A stretch of DNA of 64,000 nucleotides. It comes from Microbacterium testaceum (GTDB lineage: Bacteria > Actinomycetota > Actinomycetes > Actinomycetales > Microbacteriaceae). Of the stretch, positions 38,799-47,723 are shown piece after piece. Both the position numbers and the translations under genes were made by a program. The stretch is from assembly GCF_003075375.1 (NCBI RefSeq), contig NZ_QDFT01000019.1, positions 1 to 64,000 of the forward strand. Direction: 5' to 3'. Within the stretch, counting starts at the first letter, position 1. Each line of letters begins with the position of its first letter. The notes under the pieces were generated by a model, which was given only the letters and a program-made list of their open reading frames with translations, was not told the DNA's origin and searched no databases.

Positions 38799-38995
38799 GG
38801 GGTTCTCCTGACGATTCGGGGATCGGATGCCGCCGGCCGATCCGGGCGCACACGACAAGACCCCAGCCTAGCGATCGCCCTCTCGTCCGCATCGGCAGCG
38901 CGCAGTCGCGGGTGGTTCCCGCACGCCGTCGGCGGAGCTGTCGAGGCCCCTCGCACCACGGCACCGCGTGCTAGCGTCGCCGCGGAGGTCCGACC

Positions 38996-39808
38996 ATGAA
39001 CGCACCGTCCGCTTCGCGGCATCCCTACCTCTCCCCCGACGCCCCGCGGGTGCTCGCGCACCGCGGACTGGTGACCGAGGATGCCGCAGCCCAGGGCGTG
39101 GTCGAGAACTCCTTCGCCGCGGTGGCCGAGGCGCACGCCGCCGGTGCCGCCTACGTGGAGTCCGACTGCCACGTGACCGCCGACGGCGAGGTCGTGCTGT
39201 TCCACGACGACGACCTGCAACGCGTGGCGGGCGACGCCCGCCGGATCGCGGACGTGCGCCTGCACGAGCTCGAGGAGCTCATGGCCGGCCGTGGCGGCCT
39301 CGTCACGCTCGGCCAGGCGCTCGAGGCCTTTCCGGACGTGCGCTTCAACCTGGACGTCAAGGCAGAAGCGGCGGCCGAGGGGGTCGGTCGCCTCGTCGCG
39401 CCGCACGCCCACCGCGTGCTCGTGACGAGCTTCTCGGACGAGCGCCGACGGGCCGCCCTCGCGGCGGCGTTCGCGGCGGGAGCCGAGATCCGCCCCGCCA
39501 CCTCGCCCGGTTCGGCCACCGTGGCGCGCCTGGTAGCCCTCGTCGCGCTGCGGCAGGGGCGGCGCGTCAAGGCGGCGCTCGAGGGGCTCGACGCCCTGCA
39601 GGTGCCCGAACGCCAAGGCCCGCTGCCGGTCGCGACCCGCGGGCTCATCCGGGCCGCGCACGCCGCCGGTGTCGAGGTGCACGTGTGGACCGTGAACGAC
39701 GAGGCCGACATGCAGAGGCTGCTCGATCGGGGCGTCGACGGGCTGGTCACCGACCGCGCCGACACCGCCCTCGCCCTGGTGAACGACCGGCGAACGAGCG
39801 CTGACTGA
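38996..39808 (+). CDS. Glycerophosphodiester phosphodiesterase
   Basis: 270 aa, GDPD TIM-barrel fold, hydrolysing glycerophosphodiesters to glycerol 3-phosphate and alcohol. The first catalytic His is in VLAHRGL, the metal ligand in VENSFAAV, and a second His/Asp cluster is YVESDCHVTADGEVVLFHDDDL. C-terminal VHVWTVNDEADMQRLLDRGVDGL is also typical. There is no signal peptide, so it is cytosolic. The 197-bp gap upstream to the divergent SDR gene shows only a possible -10 (TAGCGT near 38970). Confidence 0.93.
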   Translation: MNAPSASRHPYLSPDAPRVLAHRGLVTEDAAAQGVVENSFAAVAEAHAAGAAYVESDCHVTADGEVVLFHDDDLQRVAGDARRIADVRLHELEELMAGRGGLVTLGQALEAFPDVRFNLDVKAEAAAEGVGRLVAPHAHRVLVTSFSDERRRAALAAAFAAGAEIRPATSPGSATVARLVALVALRQGRRVKAALEGLDALQVPERQGPLPVATRGLIRAAHAAGVEVHVWTVNDEADMQRLLDRGVDGLVTDRADTALALVNDRRTSAD

Positions 39809-39870
39809 GCATCGTCTGTGAAAGGCGCTCAGACGCGCACGGTTCGAATAAAGCGCACAGGTGCGGACGT

Positions 39871-39876
39871 TATACA
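39871..39876 (+). promoter_or_regulatory. -10 element of rbpA
   Basis: TATACA, followed by T, is the most consensus-like -10 in this part of the window, 25 nt upstream of the rbpA ATG, with an AT-rich stretch (GAATAAAG) about where a -35 region would be. Confidence 0.6.
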
Positions 39877-39901
39877 TGGGGACCGACGAGAGGACCACAC
39901 A

Positions 39902-40273
39902 ATGGCAGACCGCAGTCTCCGCGGCATCCGACTCGGCGCCCAGAGCCTCCAGAGCGAAGACGGCGTCGTGTTCCACGACCGTGCACAACACACCTACACC
40001 TGCAGCACCTGCGGACGCGACACCGTCCTGACGTTCGCTGCGGACGCCGAGGTCCCCGAGGCCTGGGAGTGCCGCACGTGCGGCGCAGAGGCCCTGCTGC
40101 GCATCGGCGACGGCACCGCGACCGTCGACCACTCCGGCGACAAGGCCGCCCGCACGCACTGGGACATGCTCCTGGAGCGTCGCACCATCCCCGAGCTCGA
40201 GGAGCTGCTCGAAGAGCGCCTCGCCTTCGTCCGCGCCCGTCGTGGCGCCGGGAACGAGAAGCTCAGCGCCTGA
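39902..40273 (+). CDS. rbpA: RNA polymerase-binding protein RbpA
   Basis: An actinobacteria-specific transcription factor that binds the principal sigma factor and stabilises the open promoter complex. It is 123 aa. The N-terminal tail begins MADRSLRGIRLGAQSLQSE. The core zinc-binding-type barrel shows two CxxC pairs (CSTCGRD and CRTCGAE). The basic linker and the C-terminal sigma-interaction helices contain HWDMLLERRTIPELEELLEERLAF. GAGAGGA lies just upstream of the ATG. Monocistronic, with its own promoter and a strong hairpin after it. Confidence 0.96.
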   Translation: MADRSLRGIRLGAQSLQSEDGVVFHDRAQHTYTCSTCGRDTVLTFAADAEVPEAWECRTCGAEALLRIGDGTATVDHSGDKAARTHWDMLLERRTIPELEELLEERLAFVRARRGAGNEKLSA

Positions 40274-40294
40274 CCGACGAGAGTCGAAGACCTG

Positions 40295-40329
40295 GACGCC
40301 GGCCCCGAGGGGCCGGCGTCTTCGTCGTT
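40295..40329 (+). terminator. Hairpin after rbpA
   Basis: A 12-bp stem GACGCCGGCCCC / GGGGCCGGCGTC is followed by the T-rich TTCGTCGTT. It sits between convergent rbpA and lnt and may serve both. Confidence 0.85.
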
Positions 40330-40393
40330 GCGGGCCGCGTCGGGGGATCGGCGCGTCAACGGGCGACGCCCGCGCAGCGCCTGCGGAGCCGGC

Positions 40394-41968
40394 TCAGCGC
40401 GCCGCGCGTCGACGCCCGCGCACCGCGGCGAGCACACCCGCCGCGAGCAGACCGGCCAGGCTCCCCCACCCGAGCACGATCTTGATCGCGGGCCCGAGGA
40501 CGACGGCGGGGGTCAGTCCCGTGCGCAGCGGCACGTCGGTGAGCATGTGCCCCGCCGTGTCGATGGGCAGGGCGTCGAGCGTGGCGCCGTCGGGGGCGAT
40601 GACCTGGCTCGTCCCCACCGTCGACAGGTTCACCACCGACCGCCCGGTCTCGATCGCGCGCATCTGCGCGAAGGCGAGCTGCTGCAGGTTCTCGTCGGTT
40701 CCGCGGAAGTCGGCGTTGTTCGTCTGGAACATGTAGACCTCGGCGCCGGCGTCGGCGCCGTCCCACACGACGTCGTCGTAGATGACGTCGAAGCAGATCG
40801 CCAGGCCCACGCCCACGCCGTCCAGATCGATCAGCGGGCTCGCCGTGCCCGGGGTGTACTCGCGGCCGATCAGGCCGATGAGGTCGGGGGCGAACGGTTC
40901 CCAGAACGCCCGGTCGGGAACGTATTCGCCGAAGGGGACGGGATGCCGCTTGTCGTACGTCGACCCCGCCTGCCCCTCGGGCGTCCACAGCAGCGACGAG
41001 TTGAACAGCTCGCTCCCCCGCTCGGTCACCGCCGAGATGAGCAGCGGCGCGTCGACGCGGCGCGACAGCTCCTGCAGCACGGCCGAGGTCGACGCGTTCG
41101 CGGTGGGGTCGGAGTCGACGCCCCCCTCGGGCCAGAGCAGCACGTCCATGCGCTGCCCGAAGAGCGGGGCGGATGCCGTCAGCTGCGCGTTCAGCACGGC
41201 TCCGCGCGTCTTCTGGTCGAAGTAGCCCGCGGGCCCGTTGCCCTGCACGGCGCCGACGCGCAGCGACCCCGCGTCGGCGGTGGGGAACTGCGGCACGACC
41301 AGCAGCACGATGAGCAGCACGGCCGCGGGGATCGCCCCGGTCGCGCGCCGGAAGGCGCCCCCGCGCACGACCTCGACGAGCAGCGCGCACAGGAGCACGA
41401 CGAGGAACGACAGCCCCGACATGCCGACCCACGAGGCGACCTCGGCGAACGGACCGTTGACCTGCGAGACCCCGATGCGCCCCCACGGGAACCCGCCGTA
41501 GGGCCACGACCCGACGATCTGCTCGCGCAGCGTCCACAGCCCCGCCACCAGAGCGGGCAGCAGCACCAGGCGCCCCGCGCGCCCGGGGGCGACGCGTGGC
41601 ATCCACCGGTACGCCAGGGCGATCGGCACCGCGAACACGGCCGTCAGCAGCGACTCGAGCACCGACAGCGCCGCCCACGGGACGGGTCCGAGATAGCGCG
41701 CCGTGAAGAGCAGGTTGACCGAGAAGAAGGCCAACCCGAACAGCAGCCCGATCAGCACCGCAGACCAGAAGCGCCGCCCCACCAGCACCACGAGGGCCAG
41801 GACCGTCGCCGGGAACGCCATCGGCCACCACGCCAGGGCTGGATACGCGGTCACCATCAGCAGACCCGCCACGACCGACAGGGGAGCCGCGAAAGCGAGC
41901 CGCACCAGCGGGCGCCCCGCCGGCACCACGGGCGTGCGGTCCGCGGCGGTGGTCACTCCGCCGCTCAT
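40394..41968 (-). CDS. lnt: Apolipoprotein N-acyltransferase
   Basis: Adds the third acyl chain to the N-terminal cysteine of lipoproteins. It is 524 aa: about six to eight N-terminal helices, a nitrilase-like extracytoplasmic domain, and a final C-terminal helix. The Glu-Lys-Cys triad is visible in LLWPEGGVDS (about E281), TYDKRHPVPFGEY (about K339) and AICFDVIYDD (about C390). ATG 41968 overlaps the helY stop by 4 nt. In many actinobacteria a Ppm1 glycosyltransferase domain or gene is attached here; none is present between lnt and rbpA. Confidence 0.94.
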   Translation of the reverse strand: MSGGVTTAADRTPVVPAGRPLVRLAFAAPLSVVAGLLMVTAYPALAWWPMAFPATVLALVVLVGRRFWSAVLIGLLFGLAFFSVNLLFTARYLGPVPWAALSVLESLLTAVFAVPIALAYRWMPRVAPGRAGRLVLLPALVAGLWTLREQIVGSWPYGGFPWGRIGVSQVNGPFAEVASWVGMSGLSFLVVLLCALLVEVVRGGAFRRATGAIPAAVLLIVLLVVPQFPTADAGSLRVGAVQGNGPAGYFDQKTRGAVLNAQLTASAPLFGQRMDVLLWPEGGVDSDPTANASTSAVLQELSRRVDAPLLISAVTERGSELFNSSLLWTPEGQAGSTYDKRHPVPFGEYVPDRAFWEPFAPDLIGLIGREYTPGTASPLIDLDGVGVGLAICFDVIYDDVVWDGADAGAEVYMFQTNNADFRGTDENLQQLAFAQMRAIETGRSVVNLSTVGTSQVIAPDGATLDALPIDTAGHMLTDVPLRTGLTPAVVLGPAIKIVLGWGSLAGLLAAGVLAAVRGRRRAAR

Positions 41969-44448
41969 GCCGACGTGTACGCGACGATGCCGCGGCGCAC
42001 GGCATCCAGGGCCGTCCGCGCGGTCTTGGCCAGCTTGGGCTCGGCGACGAGCGAGATCTGATCGAGAAGATCGATGGTCTGCTTGGCCCAGCGGACGAAG
42101 TCGCCCGCCGCCATGTCGGCGAGCGTCAGCACCGTGTCCAGCGGCAGACCGCGGGCCCAGGCGTGCATCGCGGGCGCCAGTCCCGGCGCCGGCGACTCCG
42201 AACCGGGCAGGCGGTGGTCGCGCTCGAGGTCGTCGAGCTCCTGCCAGAGGGTGTGCGTGGCGTCCAGGGCGCCGCGGAAAGCCCCGCGCGGAAGACCGCG
42301 CTCCCCCGGTCCGGCCTCGTCGCGCCGCGGCTCGTACACCAGGCAGCACGCCAGCGCCGCGAGCGAGGGGGCGTCCAGCGCCTCCCACAGGCCCTGCCGC
42401 AGCGACTCGGCCACGAGCAGATCCCGTTCGCCGTAGATGCGACGCATCGTGCGACCGGCGCGGGTGAGCACCGTGGTGCCGTCGTCTTCGATCGCCACGT
42501 ACTCCAGCGTCGCCAGCACCTCGACGACCCGGTCGAACACGCGCGCGACCGTTCCGGTGCGCTGGTCGATCTGCTGGCGGGTCTTGTCGGTGGTGCGCTT
42601 GAGCTTCCAGTACCGCTCCGCCCAGCGCGCGTGCGCCTCGCGGTCGGGGCAGTTGTGGCAAGGATGCCGCTGCATCCGCTTGCGGAGCGACTGGATCTGC
42701 TGCTGCCGCTCGTCGCGCAGGCGGCGCGGGGCCGTGGCGTCGCGACGGTTGATCTTCTCGAGGTCGCTCAGCTCGCGCCGGATCGTGGAGTACTCGCGGA
42801 AGTCCCCGCGATCGCACGTCATGGCCTGCTCGTACCCGGCGAGGGACTCCTCGGCATCCTTCACCTGACGAGCGAGACCGACCACGGAGCGGTCGGCCTG
42901 GAACTGCGCGAACGAGGACTCGAGGATCTCGCGCGCGCGGCCGCGGCCGAACTGGTCGATCAGGTTCACGGCCATGTTGTACGTGGGCCGGAAGCTCGAG
43001 TTGAGCGGGTAGGTGCGGCGCGAGGCGAGGGCGGCCACGGATTGCGGGTCGAGGCCCTCGGTGAACTGGACGACCGCGTGGCCCTCGACGTCGATGCCGC
43101 GGCGGCCGGCGCGGCCGGTGAGCTGGGTGTACTCCCCGGACGTGATGGCGACGCGCGCCTCGCCGTTGAACTTCTCGAGCTTCTCGAGCACGACGGTGCG
43201 CGCGGGCATGTTGATGCCCAGGGCGAGGGTTTCGGTGGCGAAGACGACCTTGACGAGCTTGCGGCGGAACAGCTCCTCGACGACCTCTTTGAAGGCCGGC
43301 AGCAGTCCCGCGTGGTGCGCCGCGACGCCCCTCTCGAGGTTGTCGCGCCACTCCCAGAAGTGCAGGATCGCCAGATCCTCGTCTTTGAGGGTGAAGGTCA
43401 TCTCGTCGACGATCTGACGGATGTCCTCGCGCTCCTCGGCCGAGGTCAGCCGCACGTTGGCACGTCGTAGCTGCTGCACCGCCGCGTCGCACCCGGCGCG
43501 ACTGAAGATGAAGAAGATGGCCGGGAGCAGGTGGCTGCGCTGCAGCAGCTCGACGACTTCGGGCCGGTCGATGCGCTCGATGCGCGGGCCGTGCGAGGCG
43601 CGGACGGGCTTGTGGCCACCGCGTCGCTGGTGGGCGTGGCGCGGGCCGCCGGCGTGCCGTTGCGAGCGGTACTCCTGGGCGCGGCGGTTGTTGTCGTACC
43701 CGCCGGCGTTGCCACCGCGGATGCGCAGCAGTTCTTGATTGACCTGCGCGGTCGCCACCCCCGCGCGGTCGTCGAAGAGCGGCAGCAGGTCACCGCGCAC
43801 GAGCACGTGCTGCTCGAGCGGCACGGGCCTGGTCTCGGACACGATCACCTCGGTGTCGCCCCGCACGGTGTCGAGCCAATCGCCGAACTCCTCGGCGTTC
43901 GACACGGTCGCCGACAGCGACACGAGCTTGACCGAGGGCGGCAGGTGGATGATGACCTCTTCCCACACCGCACCGCGGAAGCGGTCGGCCAGGTAGTGCA
44001 CCTCGTCCATCACCACGAACCGCAGTCCGCGCAGCGCCGGCGAATCGGCGTAGAGCATGTTGCGCAGGACCTCGGTGGTCATCACGACGATGCGCGCCGA
44101 GGCGTTGATGTTCGTGTCGCCGGTGAGCAGTCCGACCTCGTCGTCGCCGTAGACCTCTTGCAGCTCGTGGAACTTCTGGTTCGACAGCGCCTTGATGGGC
44201 GTGGTGTAGAACGCCTTGTCACCCGGCTCGAGCATCGCCAGGTGGATCGCGAACTCGCCGACGATGGTCTTGCCGGCGCCGGTGGGCGCGGCCACGAGCA
44301 CGCTCCGCCCGTCCTCGAGGGCATGGCATCCGGCGATCTGGAACTCGTCGAGCTCGAACCGCTGCATCTCGGCGAAGTCGGCCGTGTGCGGGTGCGACGT
44401 GCGGGCACGGGCGCGGGCGAAACGCTCCGCGGGACTCGGGGAGCTCAC
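41965..44448 (-). CDS. helY: DEAD/DEAH-box RNA helicase, HelY (Mtr4/Ski2-like)
   Basis: 827 aa, superfamily 2 helicase thought to act in RNA processing. Walker A AAPTGAGKT (about 55–63), VVMDEVHYLAD (about 147), SLSATVSN, a second RecA domain with AHHAGLLPAFKE and LTGRAGRRGID (about 447), and a C-terminal region with CHNCPDREAH (possible metal site) and the DSHCT-like helical domain. An Arg/Gly/His-rich insert follows LLRIRGGNAGG. GTG 44448 overlaps the tatC stop by 4 nt and its own stop overlaps lnt, so tatA-tatC-helY-lnt are coupled. Confidence 0.95.
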   Translation of the reverse strand: MSSPSPAERFARARARTSHPHTADFAEMQRFELDEFQIAGCHALEDGRSVLVAAPTGAGKTIVGEFAIHLAMLEPGDKAFYTTPIKALSNQKFHELQEVYGDDEVGLLTGDTNINASARIVVMTTEVLRNMLYADSPALRGLRFVVMDEVHYLADRFRGAVWEEVIIHLPPSVKLVSLSATVSNAEEFGDWLDTVRGDTEVIVSETRPVPLEQHVLVRGDLLPLFDDRAGVATAQVNQELLRIRGGNAGGYDNNRRAQEYRSQRHAGGPRHAHQRRGGHKPVRASHGPRIERIDRPEVVELLQRSHLLPAIFFIFSRAGCDAAVQQLRRANVRLTSAEEREDIRQIVDEMTFTLKDEDLAILHFWEWRDNLERGVAAHHAGLLPAFKEVVEELFRRKLVKVVFATETLALGINMPARTVVLEKLEKFNGEARVAITSGEYTQLTGRAGRRGIDVEGHAVVQFTEGLDPQSVAALASRRTYPLNSSFRPTYNMAVNLIDQFGRGRAREILESSFAQFQADRSVVGLARQVKDAEESLAGYEQAMTCDRGDFREYSTIRRELSDLEKINRRDATAPRRLRDERQQQIQSLRKRMQRHPCHNCPDREAHARWAERYWKLKRTTDKTRQQIDQRTGTVARVFDRVVEVLATLEYVAIEDDGTTVLTRAGRTMRRIYGERDLLVAESLRQGLWEALDAPSLAALACCLVYEPRRDEAGPGERGLPRGAFRGALDATHTLWQELDDLERDHRLPGSESPAPGLAPAMHAWARGLPLDTVLTLADMAAGDFVRWAKQTIDLLDQISLVAEPKLAKTARTALDAVRRGIVAYTSA

Positions 44449-45266
44449 GCGATGGGCCCCGAGGGCATCTCCGACGCGGCCGCCTGACGCGCGCGACGGC
44501 GGTCGAACAGCATCGACACCCCGGCCGCGGCGAAGAAGAGCACCACCAGGATGCCGGCGAGCATCACCATGCTGACGATGTCGGCCGCCGGGGTGGCCAG
44601 GGCGGCGAACACGGTCGCGATGAGGATGGCCACGCGCCAGCCCTTCAGGATCGCCATGCCGCTCATGACGCCCGCGACGTTCAGCGCGACCAGGAACACC
44701 GGCAGCACGAACGAGACGCCCACGACGATGAGCAGCTTGAAGACGAAGTCGTAGTAGTCGGTGGCGTTGTAGAAGTTGACGCCGCCGTCGGGGGTGAAGC
44801 CCCACATGAGTTCGATCACGTGGGGGACGATCAGCAGGCCCACCCAGCAGCCGACGAAGAACAGCGGCACCGCGGATGCCACGAACCCGACGGTGTAGCG
44901 GATCTCTTTGCGCGTGAGCCCGGGCATGATGAACGCCCAGATCTGCCAGAGCCACACCGGCGCCGACAGGAAGATGCCGATCGAGAAGGCGATGCGCATG
45001 CGCAGGTCGAACGCCGAGGTCACCGACGTGAAGTTGAGCGCCGAGAAGTCGTCTCCTCGCCGCGCGGCGATCTCGCGGATCGGCTCGGTGATGAGGTGGA
45101 TGATCGGGTCGGTGATGATGAACGCGATCACCATGCCGACGATGAGCGCCGCGGCCGCGATCATCAGGCGCTTGCGCAGCTCGACGAGATGCGCGCCGAT
45201 GGACATGCGCTTGTCGCGCCGCGGCCCCTCGGGCACGTCGATGCGCGGCGGCCCTGCCGTCGCCAC
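44445..45266 (-). CDS. tatC: Sec-independent protein translocase TatC
   Basis: Receptor core of the twin-arginine export pathway for folded proteins. It is 273 aa with six transmembrane helices. Conserved N-terminal MSIGAHLVELRKRLM, the first periplasmic loop, and IWAFIMPGLTRKEIRY before helix 3 are typical. GTG start, 3 nt after the tatA stop; overlaps helY by 4 nt. TatB is not present here. Confidence 0.96.
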   Translation of the reverse strand: MATAGPPRIDVPEGPRRDKRMSIGAHLVELRKRLMIAAAALIVGMVIAFIITDPIIHLITEPIREIAARRGDDFSALNFTSVTSAFDLRMRIAFSIGIFLSAPVWLWQIWAFIMPGLTRKEIRYTVGFVASAVPLFFVGCWVGLLIVPHVIELMWGFTPDGGVNFYNATDYYDFVFKLLIVVGVSFVLPVFLVALNVAGVMSGMAILKGWRVAILIATVFAALATPAADIVSMVMLAGILVVLFFAAAGVSMLFDRRRARQAAASEMPSGPIA

Positions 45267-45269
45267 GGC

Positions 45270-45524
45270 TTAGACGGTGGGGTCGGTCGACCTGCGCGGT
45301 TCGGGCGCGGCGGTCGACGCGGTGCCGGGCTCGGTGGGGCGCGGCGACTCGGAGGACTGCGCGGCGACCTCGTCGTCGCGCTTCATCTCCTTCATCTCGC
45401 TCTTGAACACGCGAGCGGACTGCCCCATGCTCTTGGCGAGCGCGGGGAGCTTGGCGGCACCGAACAGCAGCAGGATGACCGCGAGGACGACCAGAAGGTG
45501 CCATCCGGTGAGGTTGCCGAGCAT
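45270..45524 (-). CDS. tatA: Twin-arginine translocase subunit TatA
   Basis: An 84-aa pore-forming Tat component: one N-terminal helix (HLLVVLAVILLLFGAAKLPAL), the FG hinge, the amphipathic helix AKSMGQSARVFKSEMKEMK, then a Pro/Ser/Thr-rich acidic tail. Followed after 3 nt by tatC. An 85-bp gap separates it from pafC. Confidence 0.95.
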   Translation of the reverse strand: MLGNLTGWHLLVVLAVILLLFGAAKLPALAKSMGQSARVFKSEMKEMKRDDEVAAQSSESPRPTEPGTASTAAPEPRRSTDPTV

Positions 45525-45609
45525 GAGGACTCCTCGTCGTTGTCGGGAGACTTCAGTCTAACCCGCGTGCCTCCCCCACGCTCCGGCGCGCGGATCGGTG
45601 GGCGAATCC

Positions 45610-46620
45610 TCAGCCGACGTCGGTGTACTGGGCGAGACCGGCGGCGGCCCACGCGGCCGCGGCGCGTCGCGCCCCCCGGGGCTCGAGCAGCTCGACCTCG
45701 CCGCCGCGGCGCGCGGCCAGGCGTTTGAGGCTCTGCTCGTCGGCGAGGCGCAGGGAGGCCACGGCGGTGCCGTCGCCCTCGGTCTCGACCTCGGCGCGTT
45801 CGAGGTAGTCCGACAGCAGCGGAGCGACCGCGACGGGGAAGCGGAAGCGCGCGACGACCTCGTCGTCGCTCGGTGCGAACAGCTCGGGCACCGGGTCGGT
45901 GCCGTGGACCGCGGCGATGGCGGTCAGCGCAGGATCGCTCACCCGGTCGAGGTGGAAGGTGCGGACCGCCTGACGCAGGTGGTCCCACCCCTGCAGGTAC
46001 CACTGGTCGTCGGCGATGTGCACCTTGATCGGGTCGACCGTGCGGGTCGCGGGGGCCGCCCCCGGCGCGCGGTAGGTGAAGGTGACCGCGACCCGCTCGC
46101 GCAGGGCGCGGTCGACGACGTCGCGCACCCCGTCGACCGGGCCCGGGGCGACGATCACGGCCGGCGGAGCCGCAGCCGCGCCGCGCGCGAGCTTCTCGAG
46201 CAGGCCGGTCACGAGCGGGCTGTCGCCGAAGCGCGGCAGACTGCGCGCGAGCTGCAGGCCGGCCAGCAGGGCCGCCGCCTCACGCGCGGTCAGGCGCGGA
46301 GAGCGCTCGAGCCCCACGGTGTTGGTGATGGCGATGACGTCGTCGCGGTCGAGCAGATCCCAGTCGATGTCGAACAGGTCGTGCGGCAGCTGCCAATAGC
46401 CCCGCTCCCCCGGCAGGCCGATGACGGTCAGACGCTCGACCATCGCGCGCATCTCGGCGGGCGCCACGTCGAAGTCGGCGGCCGCCTCGGTCACCGAGAC
46501 CTCGCCCTTGCCGAGCAGGTAGGGCACCAGCTGCAGCAGCAGCGCGGCCCGGTCGAGAGCGGCGACGGGTCGTTCGTTTCCCGCCGTCTTCGGAGGGATG
46601 CCGGGGATCTCGGCGCTCAC
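45610..46620 (-). CDS. pafC: WYL-domain transcriptional regulator, PafC-like
   Basis: 336 aa. An N-terminal winged helix-turn-helix (about 20–90) is followed by a WYL domain with the exact WYL motif in DQWYLQGWDHLRQAVR (about residue 203). In mycobacteria PafB and PafC act together to activate the LexA-independent DNA damage response. The start overlaps pafB by 4 nt. Upstream of this pair in many relatives lies pafA with the proteasome genes; these are missing here. Confidence 0.92.
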   Translation of the reverse strand: MSAEIPGIPPKTAGNERPVAALDRAALLLQLVPYLLGKGEVSVTEAAADFDVAPAEMRAMVERLTVIGLPGERGYWQLPHDLFDIDWDLLDRDDVIAITNTVGLERSPRLTAREAAALLAGLQLARSLPRFGDSPLVTGLLEKLARGAAAAPPAVIVAPGPVDGVRDVVDRALRERVAVTFTYRAPGAAPATRTVDPIKVHIADDQWYLQGWDHLRQAVRTFHLDRVSDPALTAIAAVHGTDPVPELFAPSDDEVVARFRFPVAVAPLLSDYLERAEVETEGDGTAVASLRLADEQSLKRLAARRGGEVELLEPRGARRAAAAWAAAGLAQYTDVG

Positions 46621-47609
46621 GCGACGCCCCCGTGGACGGCGACCGTGGCCCGCAGACGCCGCACGACCTCGTCGCGCAGGTCATCGGGCGCGACGACGCG
46701 CACCTCGGGGCCGTACGAGGCGAGCTCGTCGGCGAAGACGTGCAGGTCGACGTACGGCACGAGCAGGCCCTGCGGCGCCTGCTGCGCGCGGCGCGCGAGC
46801 CGCAGCGACGCCTCGGTGCCGGGGTGCACCTCGAGCAGCGCCCGTTGCCGGTCGGCGACGGCGCGCAGTCCCGCGAGGGCCCGGTCGCCGGCGCCCTCGC
46901 GCAGGGCGGGCGCGAATTTCTCGCGGCGCAGGGTGACGTCGCCGACGATGCGCGAGAGCAGGAAGGTGCGCTCGGCATCCATGTTCAGATCGAAACCGAA
47001 CACGTGCCAGCGCGCTTCGTACTCGACGAGCGCGAGAGGCCGCACGCGTCGCTCGCGCGGCTGCGCCTCACCCGGACGCAGGTACACGAAGGTCACGACG
47101 CGGCACTCCTCGATCGCGCGCTGGAGCGCGGCGAACGAGGCGTCGCGGACGCGGATGCGCGGCGCGTAGCCGATGATGGGCTCGTCGACGGGGATGCCGA
47201 GGGCCCGGATCTTGCGCAGGCCGCTGCGCGCGTCGGTCGAGAGCGATTCGCTGCCCCAGACGCCGCCGGCGACGTTGAGCAGCGCGATCTCGGCGGGACT
47301 GAACGAGATGTCGTCCGGCAGGGCGTACTCGGCCGTGGGAACGCGATAGCGCGCCTCGCGCAGATCGTCGGGATCGGCGCGATTGCCGATCGTCTCGATG
47401 GGCACCCCCAGACCGCGGAGGTTCTCTTTGTCGCGCTCGAACATCTTCTCGAGCGCATCCTTGGACGCGCCCGCCTCGAGTTGCTCGCGATAGCCCGTGA
47501 CCGACGAGAGGATCGTGTCCTTGGTCAGGCCCTGCTCGGTCGCCATGAGCGCGACGACGAGGTTCACCAGTCGCTCCTCGGGAGCGCTTCGGGACGCGGT
47601 GGCGGGCAC
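46617..47609 (-). CDS. pafB: WYL-domain transcriptional regulator, PafB-like
   Basis: 330 aa. The N-terminal part (about 12–75, EERLVNLVVALMATEQGLTKDTI) is a winged helix DNA-binding domain. The WYL domain has the variant RWHVFGFDLNMDAERTFLLSRI in place of WYL. Partner of PafC, whose gene overlaps by 4 nt; together they are expected to respond to DNA damage. GTG start, with TAGGAT exactly 6 nt upstream. Confidence 0.93.
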   Translation of the reverse strand: MPATASRSAPEERLVNLVVALMATEQGLTKDTILSSVTGYREQLEAGASKDALEKMFERDKENLRGLGVPIETIGNRADPDDLREARYRVPTAEYALPDDISFSPAEIALLNVAGGVWGSESLSTDARSGLRKIRALGIPVDEPIIGYAPRIRVRDASFAALQRAIEECRVVTFVYLRPGEAQPRERRVRPLALVEYEARWHVFGFDLNMDAERTFLLSRIVGDVTLRREKFAPALREGAGDRALAGLRAVADRQRALLEVHPGTEASLRLARRAQQAPQGLLVPYVDLHVFADELASYGPEVRVVAPDDLRDEVVRRLRATVAVHGGVA

Positions 47610-47615
47610 CCGCCC

Positions 47616-47621
47616 ATCCTA
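47616..47621 (-). promoter_or_regulatory. -10-like hexamer of pafB (leaderless type)
   Basis: On the minus strand TAGGAT is exactly 6 nt before the GTG at 47609. Confidence 0.6.
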
Positions 47622-47723
47622 GGCCGGGGTGGAGCCCACCCCGCGGACGAGCACGCCACCGCCGGGAGCGGCGGACCTGGGCTCAGCCGAAGAGGCCGGA
47701 CCGTCGGACGGAACCGCCGGGAC

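Noticed and set aside
40394..45504. Very long minus-strand frames that appear to fuse Lnt with HelY material, or HelY with TatC material
   Set aside because: These are read-through of stop-poor frames. Each true gene has its own start at a 4-nt overlap and complete domain ends.
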